A DNA stretch of 64,000 nucleotides from Pyrenophora tritici-repentis. Its lineage: Eukaryota; Ascomycota; Dothideomycetes; Pleosporales; Pleosporaceae. The stretch covers positions 992,001-1,056,000 of the forward strand of contig NC_089390.1 in NCBI RefSeq assembly GCF_003171515.1. The letters run 5' to 3'. A model generated the notes under the pieces. That model ran no database searches and had not been told where the DNA came from. It worked only from the letters and a program-made list of their open reading frames with translations. Shown here one piece after another: positions 12,241 to 23,668 of the stretch. Every line of letters begins with the position of its first letter. Within the stretch, counting starts at the first letter, position 1. The translations under genes and the position numbers were made by a program.

Positions 12241-12475
12241 TGTTAGAACAAGGTCTCCTCTGGTGGTATGACTACCATAGGCGACCGAGTAGAGGTACGA
12301 AAGGTAACCCTGTATTGGATTGAACTTCACTAAGAGCTATTGTTCTATCTACTTGTTGTTATGATGATCTTAGGACGTACATGACAGATCATCATTCCGC
12401 GTCGGTCCTTCTGCTCGGGCTTACTCCACGAACCTCACCTCGCCGACCTGGACTGAACCTAACATATTCTTAACA
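12241..12475 (-). repeat. Copia-2 3' LTR
   Basis: 235 bp, identical by eye to 17378-17612. Confidence 0.95.
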
Positions 12476-12482
12476 CTCCCCC

Positions 12483-15400
12483 TCAGGGCAGGTCCGGTCC
12501 AAGGACAACTCCTAATTGGTTCTTGAATCTCTCGAATGCGACTCGCTGCAATGGCTTTGTCATTCCATCAGCCACCATGTCTGCAGTTGGAACGTAGGCC
12601 ACATCGAGTTTGCCTTGTTCTGCTAGGTCTCGGATAAAATGATAACAGACGTCGATGTGCTTTGATCTTTCGTGAAGGTGAGGGTTCTTTGTAAGTGCAA
12701 TGGCACCCTGGTTGTCTCCTAGCATCTGGACCTTGTTGGTGTCTTTTCCAATGTACTTTGGGAACCCAAGATCTCTAAACATTTGAGCAATCCACTGGCC
12801 TTGCTTGCAGCATGTTGATAGTGCGATGTATTCAGATTCGCAGCTTGACGTTGCAACAGACCGTTGCTTCTTGCTAGACCATGATATTGGACCTCCGTAG
12901 AACATTGCAGTGCTCCCTGAAACGCTCTTTCGGTCTACCATGTCGCTTGCCCAGTCAGCATCAGAGTAGATGACAAATTGCGAGTGTACTCCCCCTGGTC
13001 CGTAGCGTAGCTTCAATGTCACTGTCGACCTTAGATATCGTAGCAGGTTCTTCAACGCATGGCCATGGTGTTCTGCTGGATCGCTCATGTATTGGCTTAG
13101 CTTTCCGAGGGTGAATGCAATGTCTGGACGTGTAAGAACCATAGCAAACATAAGGCTCCCTATCACTTGCTGGTATTCAGTGATGTCGATTCGGGTGTCG
13201 TTGTCAGTGGCTGGCCTAAATGAAGTGTAATCTGCAGATGGAATCTTCTTGTCTCTGTGTTGTTTGCTAGACATTCCAAACTTGTCAAGTACTGCGTGTA
13301 GGTACTGTTCTTGATCGAGGTAGATTGTGCGGCGCTTTCTGTCTCGCGTAACTCGTACTCCAAGGATCTTATGAATCTCCCCCAGGTTCTTGGTGTTGAA
13401 TCTTCCAGAAAGCTTCTCGTAGAACCAATCAATTTGAGCTCGATCTTTTGCAGCAGCAGCAATGTCATCAACGTAGACGAGGATACGGAGTTGTTTTTCT
13501 TTGTGGATAAACATGCACGGGTCTGCGAGGCTTTGTACGAATCCCCATGCCAGAAGTTCTTTCTTTATCAACAAGTTCCAGTCGCGAGCAGCCTGTTTGA
13601 GTCCGTATAAGCTGCGGAGAACTCTAAGGACGTATCCTTTTTTGACTTCTACTCCTTGGGGTTGCTTAAGAAAGATCTCTTCCTTCAAGTGCGACTCTGT
13701 GAATGCATTCTTAATGTCAAAGTGGAAACATTCCAGGTTTTCCGCTGCGACAGTGGCCATAAACAGACGTAAGGTGTCCATGCGGACTGTCGGGGCAAAA
13801 GTCTCGTTGTAGTCTGTTCCGTGTGCTTGCGTAAAACCTCTTGCCACAAGGCGTGCCTTAAACCTCTCAACAGTCCCGTCGAGATTCGTTTTGACTGTAA
13901 AAACCCACTTTGAATCAACCATGTTCGCGTCTTTTGGCTTTGGAACTTCCTCCCAGGTTCGATTCTCTATTAACGCGATTATCTCTTCAAGTATTGCTGC
14001 TTTCCATTGCTTTCCATACTTTGGGTCGTTGATAGCTTGCTCGTGTGTCTGGGGATCTGGATTCCTGCGATCTCGGTTGCTGCGAAAGCCTTCTCAGATA
14101 GTCGTGTTTGCTCTTCTGTAAGGCCAACTTGGGCTAGCATAGCTTTAACGATCTTGCTAAATCTCTCGTCCTCAACAATCTCTTCGTTAGACCTCTTCCG
14201 TTTGGCTTGTCTAGTGAAGTATCGTGGAATCTCCTTTTCTCGTACAGACTGGGTACACGGTTCTTCGGGCCCCTCTTCGTTCACAAGATTAGGAACCCGC
14301 TCATCAGATGGTGCAGTAGGAGGAATAGTAGTTAGCCTCCTTGGTCTTCCTCTGTGACGCTTCACTGGTTCATGAGTTAGCTCTGCCGAAGATGGTTCCA
14401 TTAGGTTCTCGGAAACTGGTTCTATTGGTTCTGCAGGAGATGGTTCCATTGGTTCGGTAGGAGATGGTTCCATTGGTTCTGCAGGAGATGGTTCCATTCG
14501 TTCGGTAGGAGTTGGTTCCATTCGTTCGGCAGGAGATAATTCTAGATCCTTCCTAGGTCTTCCTCTTGGTTTTCGGTCTGGCATCGTATTCTGCGTTCCT
14601 TGTGGTCCAGCTGGTATGTTTCGCAGTCGTAGTTCAACTTTCCCTCCAGGGGTGTATTCGTCCACTGACAATCGGCTTGTCCTTGAGGTGTATCCAAGCT
14701 CTGGCGAATAGAACTTGAACTGCTTATTTGTTGTCTCAGAATATCCCATAAATACTCCAATTCTGCCACGGTCCACGAGCTTGTCATGTCGTTGGTCTGC
14801 TGGAATCGTTTTAGGGTTGATGTACGAATAGCATTTGCTCCCCCATACACGGATGTGGTCAATGGATGGTTTCGTTCCTGTGAATGCCTCTTCAGGACTG
14901 ACTTGCTTTCCATTGATCATAGGTCCTGTGTTTGTACGGTTGCGTAGGTATGCGTCTGCTTCGACAGCTTCATCCCAAAACTCAATTGGTAAACCAGCGT
15001 CTTTCAACATTGCTCTCATATCAGCTTCAGCAGTTTGGATGTTTCGCTCGGCTGGTCCATTCTGGTGTGAGGAAGCAATTGTTGTAGGCTGAATTTCCAC
15101 GCCTTGTGTAACTCTCCATTCCTCAGCTTGCTGTAGAAGTTCTGGTGCATTGTCGGTTCCAGCAGCTTTGACTTTCTCGCCAGTTTGATGTTCTACAAAA
15201 GTCTTCCAGATTCGGAGTTCCCGTTGTGCGTCTCCCTTTTTCTTCAGCGGGATAACCCAGTTTTTCCGCGTGTAGCTATCAATAATTTGGAGGAACCACC
15301 TGTTTCCTCGTAGAGATGTTGGAAAGGGTCCAGCAATGTCAAACTGTACTAAGGCTAGCTTCGTGGCCTTATGCTCTCTCAGCTGCTTAGGGATGCTGTT

Positions 15401-17035
15401 CTTCATTTTCGTCAGGGAACACACTTCGCAGATTTCAATCTTCTCTGGAACTTGAATCTTCTTCTGGAGAGTTGTAACTTCGTGGAGTTTGGCAATCTTT
15501 GTAGGTCCTAGGTGTGCGAAACGTCTGTGATACAGCAGGTATCTCTCCTTTTCATTAACCTTAAGCTCGCTCTTAACTGGTGTATGGGGTTCCGTGCCTA
15601 GGAATGCTGTCTCGTGGTATCCATCGGCAATGTGTGACACTACGTAGAGGCCGTCGTCCATAGTTGCTTTAATAATGATCTCCTTTCCTAGTTTGAAGCA
15701 TAGTACGTGTGAATTGAAACGACCCTTCAGGCCTGCTGCGCAAATTCTTCTCCCTGATAACAAATTGACTCCAAGGTTAGGTACAAGCAGTACTTCTGAC
15801 AACCATGTCGACGATCCGTCTTTACACACCACTTGAGCTTCTCCTTTCCAGTCTGCATATAATTCTCCCCCTCCAACCCGAACTAGTCTTCGCTTGATCT
15901 TGATCATTCGTCTAAACAATGAGGGTTGGTCAGACATGTGGGAGGAGGCGCCAGTGTCGGCAGCCCAAGTAGATGGAGAGGCCTTACCGACAATGTCTTT
16001 TGAGAGACGGCATGTCTCAATTTCCTCGGGTTCAGAGTCTGAGGTCTCGGATAATTCATCTGACTCTGAATTGACTTCTTCGGCTCCATATGCTTTGCCA
16101 GTCTTTTTGTGAGAATTCCTTTGCTTGAGTGTCTTAATAGGCGGCTTAGATGATTTCTTAGCGTCGTATTCCTTAAGGAGCTTTCGAGCTCTCTCACGTC
16201 TTGGACAGTCTCGTACGCCATGGGCTCCGTCACAAAGGAAGCATTGGACCATAAACTTAGTACCAGATTCGGAGTCAGACGATAGTGGTGAGCTCTTGTG
16301 ATTTCGGCGCTTGTAAGGCGGAACATACTTCTCCGTCTTCCGGAATGCTGGGAGAGCTTTTTCGTCGGCGTCTTGCTGGTCTCGAACCTCCTTCTCTTCC
16401 AGAAACTTAAGTTTCTGTTCAACCGTAAGGTTAAGTTGGGCGTTTAAGGTGTCAATCGTAGTCTTAAATTCTTTCGGGAGTGATCTAATAAGAACGAGTA
16501 GTAGTGCAGAGTCCTTGTAAGCTCCGTTGGTGTCAGCGTCTGCTGCTACGAGTTTGCGTCGGTATTCCTTTAGCTTTTCCCATGATCCAACAATTGTGTT
16601 CCCAGGATTGAATGTGAACGTTTGAATTCTGGTCATGTAAATGTTGGCGGTTGTGGCGTCAGTTTGGGTGTACTTCTTTTGTAGGTAGGCCCAGAACTGG
16701 AAGGCAGTGTCGTATTCGTCAATAAGGGCTTGGTCATCTTCAGTAAGCGACCGAAACAAGAGATCGATTGCAGTGGCTTCATCTTCTAGGTACTTGTCTC
16801 TTTTTTCAATGTTGACGCGGATCTTAGTATGCTTGTCTGCTTCAGCAATTTCCAACTCTTCCATAGCCTCCGTTAGTTCACCGGCTATTGCTATTTGGCA
16901 GTGCTGTACCAGGTTTTTCTCGCAGACATAGAAGACTTTCTTCCCCTTAAGCTTGACCTTGTTTCGGCGGAACCAAGTATCGTGGTTTTCAGCTGTAAGT
17001 TGGGGAATCTTCCATTCTTCCTTCTCTACAGCCAT
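12483..17035 (-). pseudogene. Copia-2 gag-pol with one frameshift
   Basis: The ATG at 17035 opens a 1,018-residue frame with gag (zinc knuckle CFLCDGAHGVRDC), protease (WAADTGASSHMS), integrase finger (HRRFAHLG...CEVCSLTK) and core (VQFDIAGPF, AAGTDNAPELL, NGPAERNIQ). A Pro-Glu-Met octapeptide repeat follows at 14400-14540. Near 14055 the frame shifts. The -1/+1 frame then reads conserved Copia linker and RT sequence into the 12483-13922 frame, which holds HFDIKNAFTES, LYGLKQAARDW, ILVYVDDIAAA and the RNase H motif SSCESEYIALS. The lesion lies between integrase and RT, where no programmed shift is expected, so it is probably a mutation. With identical LTRs the loss is recent. Confidence 0.88.
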
Positions 17036-17105
17036 CTTGTGTGTTTTGAGTTGGTGAGACTATTATGCGAGCAAGGTACGTGGTATGATGCTAAGAGTGT
17101 AGGTG

Positions 17106-17141
17106 ATGCGGGCGATGCGGGCGATACGGGCGATCCGGGTG
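17106..17141. repeat. 9-bp tandem repeat in the Copia-2 leader
   Basis: Four units of GATGCGGGC-like sequence, degenerate, in the untranslated leader. Confidence 0.8.
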
Positions 17142-17246
17142 ATATTCTGCGGGCGGTGCAGTCGTTATCGGTTCTCGGGTGTAGAGACGGTGTATTTAAG
17201 TGTGATTGCGTGTTAACCGCGTTGTACACGACTTCTTTTCTTTTCT

Positions 17247-17338
17247 GATTCCTTCTTGAATCTAAGTCCTTCGTGACTTGGGTGGATGTTTTGATTCCTT
17301 CTTGAATCTGAGTCCTTCGTGACTCGGGTAGGTGTTTG
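17247..17338. repeat. 46-bp tandem duplication in the Copia-2 leader
   Basis: Two adjacent 46-bp units starting GATTCCTTCTTGAATCT, differing at a few bases, between 5' LTR/primer site and the gag start. Confidence 0.85.
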
Positions 17339-17377
17339 AAAACAATAACGTTGGGTTAGGCAACCGGGCTCATAACC

Positions 17378-17612
17378 TGTTAGAACAAGGTCTCCTCTGG
17401 TGGTATGACTACCATAGGCGACCGAGTAGAGGTACGAAAGGTAACCCTGTATTGGATTGAACTTCACTAAGAGCTATTGTTCTATCTACTTGTTGTTATG
17501 ATGATCTTAGGACGTACATGACAGATCATCATTCCGCGTCGGTCCTTCTGCTCGGGCTTACTCCACGAACCTCACCTCGCCGACCTGGACTGAACCTAAC
17601 ATATTCTTAACA
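17378..17612 (-). repeat. Copia-2 5' LTR
   Basis: 235 bp, identical by eye to 12241-12475. Confidence 0.95.
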
Positions 17613-17627
17613 ATTATTATTATTATT

Positions 17628-17821
17628 TGTCGGATCGTGAGTATCGGTAGAGACGTCGGCTGCTGGACACTTCGGCCCGACTTCGGCCCACCTTGCGCAG
17701 AGCTTAGGTATACCTTCGTAGCAGCTATGTTCGTAATCAAAAAGAAAAACCATCACCGAACAGAATGCATTCCTAGTTATCGTTATTTCCTTTCAGCACT
17801 AGTGCTATAGACCTTCCAACA
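17628..17821 (-). repeat. Solo LTR, diverged relative of the Copia-R3 LTR
   Basis: 194 bp, begins TGTCGG and ends CCTTCCAACA, the same ends as the Copia-R3 LTR read in its sense direction. It shares the internal block TAGGTATACCTTCGTAGC and TTCGGCCC repeats; the rest is diverged. TSD TTATT at 17623-17627 and 17822-17826, inside the old LINE tail. Confidence 0.75.
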
Positions 17822-18058
17822 TTATTATTATATTTCCATTAGAGTCCTGTATCAGTCGGTGACTATGTAGGACTTTGGCTAAGCCGTTCTATGTATGATG
17901 GTCGTTGTGGAGTTTCTATGGGTCTTGTACAATTTGGGTGGTGTTTTGCGTACTCCAATTTCAGAGCTAGTCTTCCATTGGCGCGGGTGCTAAAGAGCAG
18001 TGTGGTGAATAGAAAGAGATGTAGCAGCGGGCTCTTTTGGATAAGGAAATATTGTTTT

Positions 18059-18255
18059 TGTTGGAAGGCCTTGTACGATCGTACGGTGAATAACAGTAGC
18101 TAAGGTAATCTTGTGTATTGGTATTCTGGTGTATGATGATTCTACGAATGTGGGGGCTACGAAGGTATACATAGCGTTGGGTCCGAGTTGGGCCGAAGTA
18201 GGATCGAGGCGGTACATTGGGCCTTATTAGGCGACACACCGTGTGTATGCCGACA
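18059..18255 (-). repeat. Copia-R3 3' LTR
   Basis: 197 bp, identical by eye to 24032-24228. A third, solo copy with a few changes is at 46499-46695. Confidence 0.95.
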
Positions 18256-18361
18256 CTGGCAATCTTTTCTTATTGTAACGACTGATGTAAGGAAAAACGG
18301 GTCTTCTAAAAAGGGCACAATGAGAGGGATTCCAAATAGGCATATGTGCCTACTCCGTAGG

Positions 18362-18523
18362 CACAGTCCGCAACAATCAATTAAGTGGGTCCTAGAAGGT
18401 TCAGATTGGATTGATTGATTACCGCTTTAAGCCTAGTAGTTACCTATAGGAGTTTAAGCCCTACCTAGATAGGTAAGTGGGTCTAGGAGAGTGACCGGAT
18501 TGAATTGATTGTTGCGGAGTCTA
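18362..18523. mobile_element. MITE family A, copy 3 (162 bp)
   Basis: Exact 8-bp TSD TCCGTAGG (18354-18361 and 18524-18531). It sits at the very end of the Copia-R3 pol gene: without it the pol frame would stop one codon later, and with it pol gains about 20 MITE-encoded residues. Confidence 0.92.
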
Positions 18524-21500
18524 TCCGTAGGTCGCTGCACAGATCCCTCTACTCGGATTGACAGCTTGTTGCTTTCGATGAAACGTTCTAACGCGCGATT
18601 TGGTGTTGCTTTCGTGAATGCGTCCGCGGGGTTGTCCTCTCCGTTGATCCAGCGGATCTCAGTGATCTCGCGACGCTCGTATGACTGCCGAAGCGCCATG
18701 ATGTCGATCATCAGTCGCTTCTCAGCAGTTGTTCCGAGTTTGACGAGGCATTCATACAAGGAGTATGAATCCGTACACACAATAAGTGGGATCGGTGGTA
18801 GACCTAGGCGTCCTGTAATTATCTTGAGGGTTGTTAGGATAGCGATAGCGATGTCGACACCGCTAACCATGCCGTACGTTTCTGAGGCAAGAACGCTCCG
18901 GGTAACGCGTTTGCATTTGGTCGAACTCCAATGGATTACGTTACCACGAATATCAAACGTGCTGTCTTGTCGACTCGACTCATTCGCAAGGATAAGTAGG
19001 TACCCTAGCTGTGAGCTAAGGTCTTGGTTGTTCGCGAAGGATCCGTCTGTGAACACTACCAGCTTTGCTGTAGCGAGGTCGAGAGGGACGTATCGCAGGC
19101 CTCGTTGTATGCTCTCAGATTGCCACTGCAGCCGGCGGTTAAGCTTCACGTATTCTGTGTCCTTAGGTTGTTGTATTTGCGCAGCCGCGGAAAGATCGAA
19201 CGATGCTTCAGGTTGGCATATCGACGCAATGTACGCGCCACGCGCGCGCTGCTCCATGTACTTCTGTGCTCGGTTTGCTGCCTTCGGATCAATGATTTCG
19301 ATCTTGGCACCTTGTCCCTTCTGCGTAAGTAGAATCGTGTCTCCGCGCAACGTTAGAGTACATCCGTTGAACTCGAGTGATACTTCTTTGGACAGTCTCT
19401 CCTTGGGCTTAGCTCGAAAATTGGCTTTCTGGAGCGCAGCGTCTTCTGCACCAGAGAATGCAGGCGTCCCAATCGCGAGAGTATCGTCTGTCTGCAGGCC
19501 CACTATTCCAAACGCTTCCCGTCTCCCGTTCGTGATCAGGAGGCACGGGTCATACGTTGATGTAGCCATGTCGAGCTCCTTGCAGTGGTGTCCTTGGTAC
19601 GTAGCAAACCAGTGGACTCCTGCTTCCGCGATTCCATAGAGTGGCTTGATTACGCGAATAATTGTTCCCTTGGGATACTTTGTTATAAGCTCCTTTGGGA
19701 GGTGCGCTAAAACCGTGCGGAATAGCTCTGTTTGTGCCTGTGGGTACGCTTGCGTGATATCTCGTAGTTCCACAACCATGCCCTCATCGAGTAATGCAGG
19801 CGCTAGGGCTAGAATCAGGCGCTGGCTGGCTCGTTGGATGGTTGGCGACTGCGTCAGGATCTCGTGTTTGCCCTCGTCATTGTAACCTTGAACAACGAGG
19901 CGTGATTTCTCGTACGGGACCATGGTCTTGCCTTTGACTTCGCGGACCATGCGCGATTTGAAGATACGATACCCGCCGTGTAGAGTTGGATCAAACAGCT
20001 CAAAACTGAATACTCCACGGCCGACGAGGTCGTCGATCTCCTTCTGATCGGATGCTTCGAATGGAGCGCCCGGGACGTTAATCACGCCGTCATTGCGTAG
20101 CTTGACGGCCAGGGCGTAATCGTCCTCCTCCTTCTTCGACAGGTACTGCACCTTGGGCTTGTTCTTTGATCCAGGTGGGCGGCCCCGCTTGCGCGGCTGA
20201 GCCGCTTGGTTGGCTTCCGCCGGTGGTACCGGTAGTGGCGGTTCATCAGCAATCGCTTCGTCTGTGGTCGGAGATCCACCTGTGCCTTGATCTGCGCCGT
20301 CTATCGCTGTAGTCAGATCGCGATAGTACGGTTTTACGACAGTGGATCGGAACGTCGTTGGGCCGTTGATCATGTCTACAGTAACATCGTGGTCCTTCAT
20401 ATCGATGACTCTATACGGCCCTTGCCATCCATTCTTCTCGCGCCATACCATCACCTCACTCTGAAGAGGCAGTGACAGTACCCCGTCTGTAGTAGGCCCA
20501 TTCCTGGTACCAAGTGCGTTGCTCACCGCATGTTCCGCTGAGGCCTTCCGCAGCGCCCTCATCGCTTTCTGGATTGCCTCCGCGCGATGGGTTATCGAGG
20601 GAGATGGTGGTGAATCCATGGATATCCGGGGGTATGCACCGAAGACGAGCAGCGTGGGTACGAGCCCGTCTGGGCCTGCGGTGTCGTTGACGGCCTTGAC
20701 TGCCATCTGCAACACTGCGGCGTCGCTGGTGCCAGTGTCAAGCTCTGTCCTCAGGATCTCGTACGCGCGTCTGAGCGGTGCGTGGTATCTTTCTACCTTG
20801 CCGATAGACCAATGGGCCTCGGTTGGCACTTGTTTACATGTGATTCCCATGATCTTCGCCTCTGATCTGAATTCGACTGACGCGAAGTTGGTGCCGGCGT
20901 CGTGGGTGACGATATCTGGCGGCCCTTGGTATGTATCAATCCAGAGCAGGCGGAGTGCTTCCCAGGTGTCTTTCGCGCTCATAGACGGTAGAAATCGCGC
21001 GCCGTTGAATGTTGTAGCCGAATCGATCACGTGAAGCACTGGTTTCCCACTCAGATACATCACATCTACGAGGATCTCGAAGTTGAATTCCCGATCATCT
21101 TTCAGCCTAAACTTGAATCGGCGCGGCGCTGGATCATGCGCTTGGCAGTGATGGCAGAACGTTTGGATCTCTCGGAGCAGCCGTTCATCCACGTCCTCGT
21201 GTCCTGCGCGTTTGAGCAATCGTATCAGCCGTTCGACGGCTGGATGCCCGAACCTCCGGTGTAAGCGTCGGAGCTCAGTCTCCGTAAGGAATACGCGCGC
21301 GCGCTCTGCCTTGCTTAGGTGGAACCACGGGTGTCCCCATTTGCGAATCACTGGAAAGGTAGCTTTTCCTTGTACCAGCTGGTCCGTAGTATTGTTGAAG
21401 TACACGTGGAGCCGGTCCATGTCTTTCAGACAGAGGAGAAACAGGGTGGGTGCGTTCAAGACCTCAAATTTGATCTTTCCAATCTGTGTCGATACATGTG

Positions 21501-22050
21501 CGGTTCCAATCGAAGTAGTGACGCTTCCTTTGCCAAATTGCACAGATGCGTTTCCAGCAGTAGACGTATCTAGAGTTACGGTGGGGTCCTCAGTTTGGAG
21601 CGCCCAGAACTGCTCCTTTCCGGCTGTCGATACATTTGAGGCACCAGTGTCAGGAAGAATGCCTTGGTACGTGATTCGCGAGTATCGATCCTCGATAAGG
21701 AACTGCGTTGCGGGCGTAATAGGCTCCTTGCACCTGTAGACGTCTTCTCCAGTCACGTGGTGCAAAAAGGCCTGATCTGTGAGGTACTTAACTGCCAATC
21801 TTTGGTCCTCATCATCTTCGTCTTGCTCCTCTAGGAAGAACTGGTCGACTTCTTCCCCTCGTACGCGACGAGAAATGTGCTAAACTCCATTTGCTCTCCC
21901 GTAATCGCGCAGTGTGTGATGTACTGCGCTTTTGAGCGTTTTCTTTCTTCAAGCGTGTGGTTTGTGGACCAACAGCCTGTCTTGCCGCAGACGTAACATT
22001 TCTTGTCGATTTGTGTGTTGACTCCAGAGCGGTGCTGAAGCCCACCGCGT
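18454..22050 (-). CDS. Copia-R3 pol (zinc knuckle, protease, integrase, RT, RNase H)
   Basis: Minus frame running from about 22050 to a stop inside MITE A copy 3. It begins with a knuckle CYVCGKTGCWSTNH near 22000, then protease (LPDTGASNVSTAG), integrase finger (LHRRFGHP...CHHCQAHD) and core (EILVDVMYL, VTHDAGTNF, IGKVERYH). RT and RNase H follow; RNase H has VFTDGSFAN, ASETYGM and CTDSYSL. The RT catalytic box reads VGLQTDDTLAIG, so the usual YVDD is QTDD with both aspartates kept. The frame has no ATG upstream of the knuckle and must be reached by frameshift from gag. The C-terminus is MITE-derived. Confidence 0.85.
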
Positions 22051-23668
22051 CCGCGGTGAATCCGCTGCGTCCACCGCGAGGGTTGTAATTCCCTCGCAAT
22101 CTTCCAGAGCTGTTGTTGTTGTACCGACGATCCAAGTAGTACTGGCTATCCGTATCCGCCTCAGTGAAGTTGACGGAGACGGTCATGGCGAGTGAGTTTT
22201 CGATTGACGATCGCAGATCTCCAAACAGAACCTCGCATTCTAGAGACGGCTTGTAGAGTGCCATCTCGAGCTCCTTCACGCCTCGGCATGCTGTGATTAC
22301 AGTCGTTCGGAGCGCGTATTCTCCCATGTACTGCTGTCCAAGTGCTCTTTGACACAATTGGAGCTTGTCCAGCATGATGTCAAGGACCTCGTGGAGGTTC
22401 TTTTCGGGGTTCTCCCTGCGGACTTTGACAAACGATGTCGTCGTCCAGTCCGCGTAGTAATGGCCGTGGTTGACGTCTGTGTCGAAGTGGTTCTTGAGCT
22501 TTGTGTAGGCAGTCAAGAACGTATCCATCCGCTGATCGACGAAGTGGAGGTAATACTCCTCTGCGCGGCCGTCGAGAATCCGTGGAAAGACTGCATGGAA
22601 CTGCCCTGGCTCGATGTCTGCGTGATAACAGATGCTGTAGAAGATCTTCAATTTATCGTCTAGGAGGTCGTACGGCTTTCCCGTATACTTTTTGTCTCGG
22701 TCCCACATTTTCACGAAGACATTGATCGTCTTAGGATCCAGTTTCTCATTGCCAAACTCGATTGGTGGAACTGCCTTGTACGGGTCTGTTTCACCAGAGG
22801 GCACAATTGGGGGAACGCTCAGTCCCTTCGGACGTTGCGGGTATGCTGGTGTATACTCGCGGAATCGGTCGAAGTTGTTGTAGGTGAGGGGAGGTTGCTG
22901 ACTTTGGACGCGCTGATAGGCTGGCTGCGGTGCGGATTCAGTTGTCTCTACAGGCTGGCTTCGGATTGGTTGGTTTTGGGCTTTCTCAATCGTTTTTGCT
23001 AGCTGGTCCTGAATCTGTTGTTCTTCCTCAACGGTCTCCTGTCGTCCTTGCACACGGGCGTGGGTCTGGTCTTGATCGCGGGTTTGCCGACTGTCTACGT
23101 CTCGGCCTCTTGTCCTTACAGGCGTTTGGGTTCGGCTCTGGGCCTGGCTTGATAATCTCCTGTCTGTGGACTGTACTGATCCTTCACTGCGTTGTTGCCG
23201 TAGTGCCCGCTCTTGCAACATGTGCGCAGCTGATCGTGTGTCAAACACAGCCGACTGGAATACGTCCTGAGGCCATTCTAGGTACTCCTCCATGCGTAAT
23301 AACCTAGCTAGAGACTCACTAGGTGCCATATTAATACGGCCAGTATACACTCCCTTAAAGCGGAGGATCCGCTTTAGTTCCTTTGTGTATATTGGCTGGG
23401 CACGTAGGAACATTGCCTCTGTCCATCCTTCAAAGTCCTGACGGAACTCCCAAAAGAGTTCTTCATCTGCTGTTGGTCGATCTGTATAGTCCGCAATCGC
23501 ACGCGCAATGTACGTTGTTGCTGTAGTAATCCCTACCTCATCGTCTGGAGCTTCAACGTTGTCCTCCCAAATCTCTGGATCGATGTGATGCCATTCTCTT
23601 GGTTTTATGTTTGTGGTCCCTAGTAGCGCCTCTAGTGTGGGTACCACTCTTCTACTACTGCTCGCCAT
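21812..23668 (-). CDS. Copia-R3 gag
   Basis: Minus ORF. The frame is open to 23806, but the codon there is TTG; the first clear ATG is at 23668 (MASSSRRVVPTLEALLG). A Gln/Thr-rich middle (23000-23200) precedes a capsid-like region (about 22350-22750). After NPRGGRSGFTADA near 22060 the gag frame leaves the conserved path: the zinc knuckle is read in the pol frame, so the last 80 or so gag-frame residues are probably not native. Either a programmed frameshift or a single indel lies at about 22040-22080. Confidence 0.75.
   Translation of the reverse strand: MASSSRRVVPTLEALLGTTNIKPREWHHIDPEIWEDNVEAPDDEVGITTATTYIARAIADYTDRPTADEELFWEFRQDFEGWTEAMFLRAQPIYTKELKRILRFKGVYTGRINMAPSESLARLLRMEEYLEWPQDVFQSAVFDTRSAAHMLQERALRQQRSEGSVQSTDRRLSSQAQSRTQTPVRTRGRDVDSRQTRDQDQTHARVQGRQETVEEEQQIQDQLAKTIEKAQNQPIRSQPVETTESAPQPAYQRVQSQQPPLTYNNFDRFREYTPAYPQRPKGLSVPPIVPSGETDPYKAVPPIEFGNEKLDPKTINVFVKMWDRDKKYTGKPYDLLDDKLKIFYSICYHADIEPGQFHAVFPRILDGRAEEYYLHFVDQRMDTFLTAYTKLKNHFDTDVNHGHYYADWTTTSFVKVRRENPEKNLHEVLDIMLDKLQLCQRALGQQYMGEYALRTTVITACRGVKELEMALYKPSLECEVLFGDLRSSIENSLAMTVSVNFTEADTDSQYYLDRRYNNNSSGRLRGNYNPRGGRSGFTADAVGFSTALESTHKSTRNVTSAARQAVGPQTTRLKKENAQKRSTSHTARLRESKWSLAHFSSRTRGRSRPVLPRGARRR

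Larger units (their letters stand above)
12241..17612 (-). mobile_element. Copia-2, Ty1/Copia retrotransposon with paired LTRs
   Basis: 5,372 bp with two 235-bp LTRs (TGTTAGAACA...ATTCTTAACA), identical by eye, and TSD ATTAT (12236-12240 and 17613-17617). Minus strand. The purine-rich tract is CCTGCCCTGAGGGGGAG beside the 3' LTR (12476-12492). The primer-binding site GGTTATGAGCCCGG (17364-17377) is complementary to the tRNA-iMet anticodon arm, as in Copia-1. It is inserted in the ATT-repeat tail of the old LINE. One frameshift splits the polyprotein. Confidence 0.93.

Noticed and set aside
18509..19639. Long plus-strand ORF of 376 codons
   Set aside because: Antisense shadow of the Copia-R3 RT/RNase H region; it has no domain of its own.
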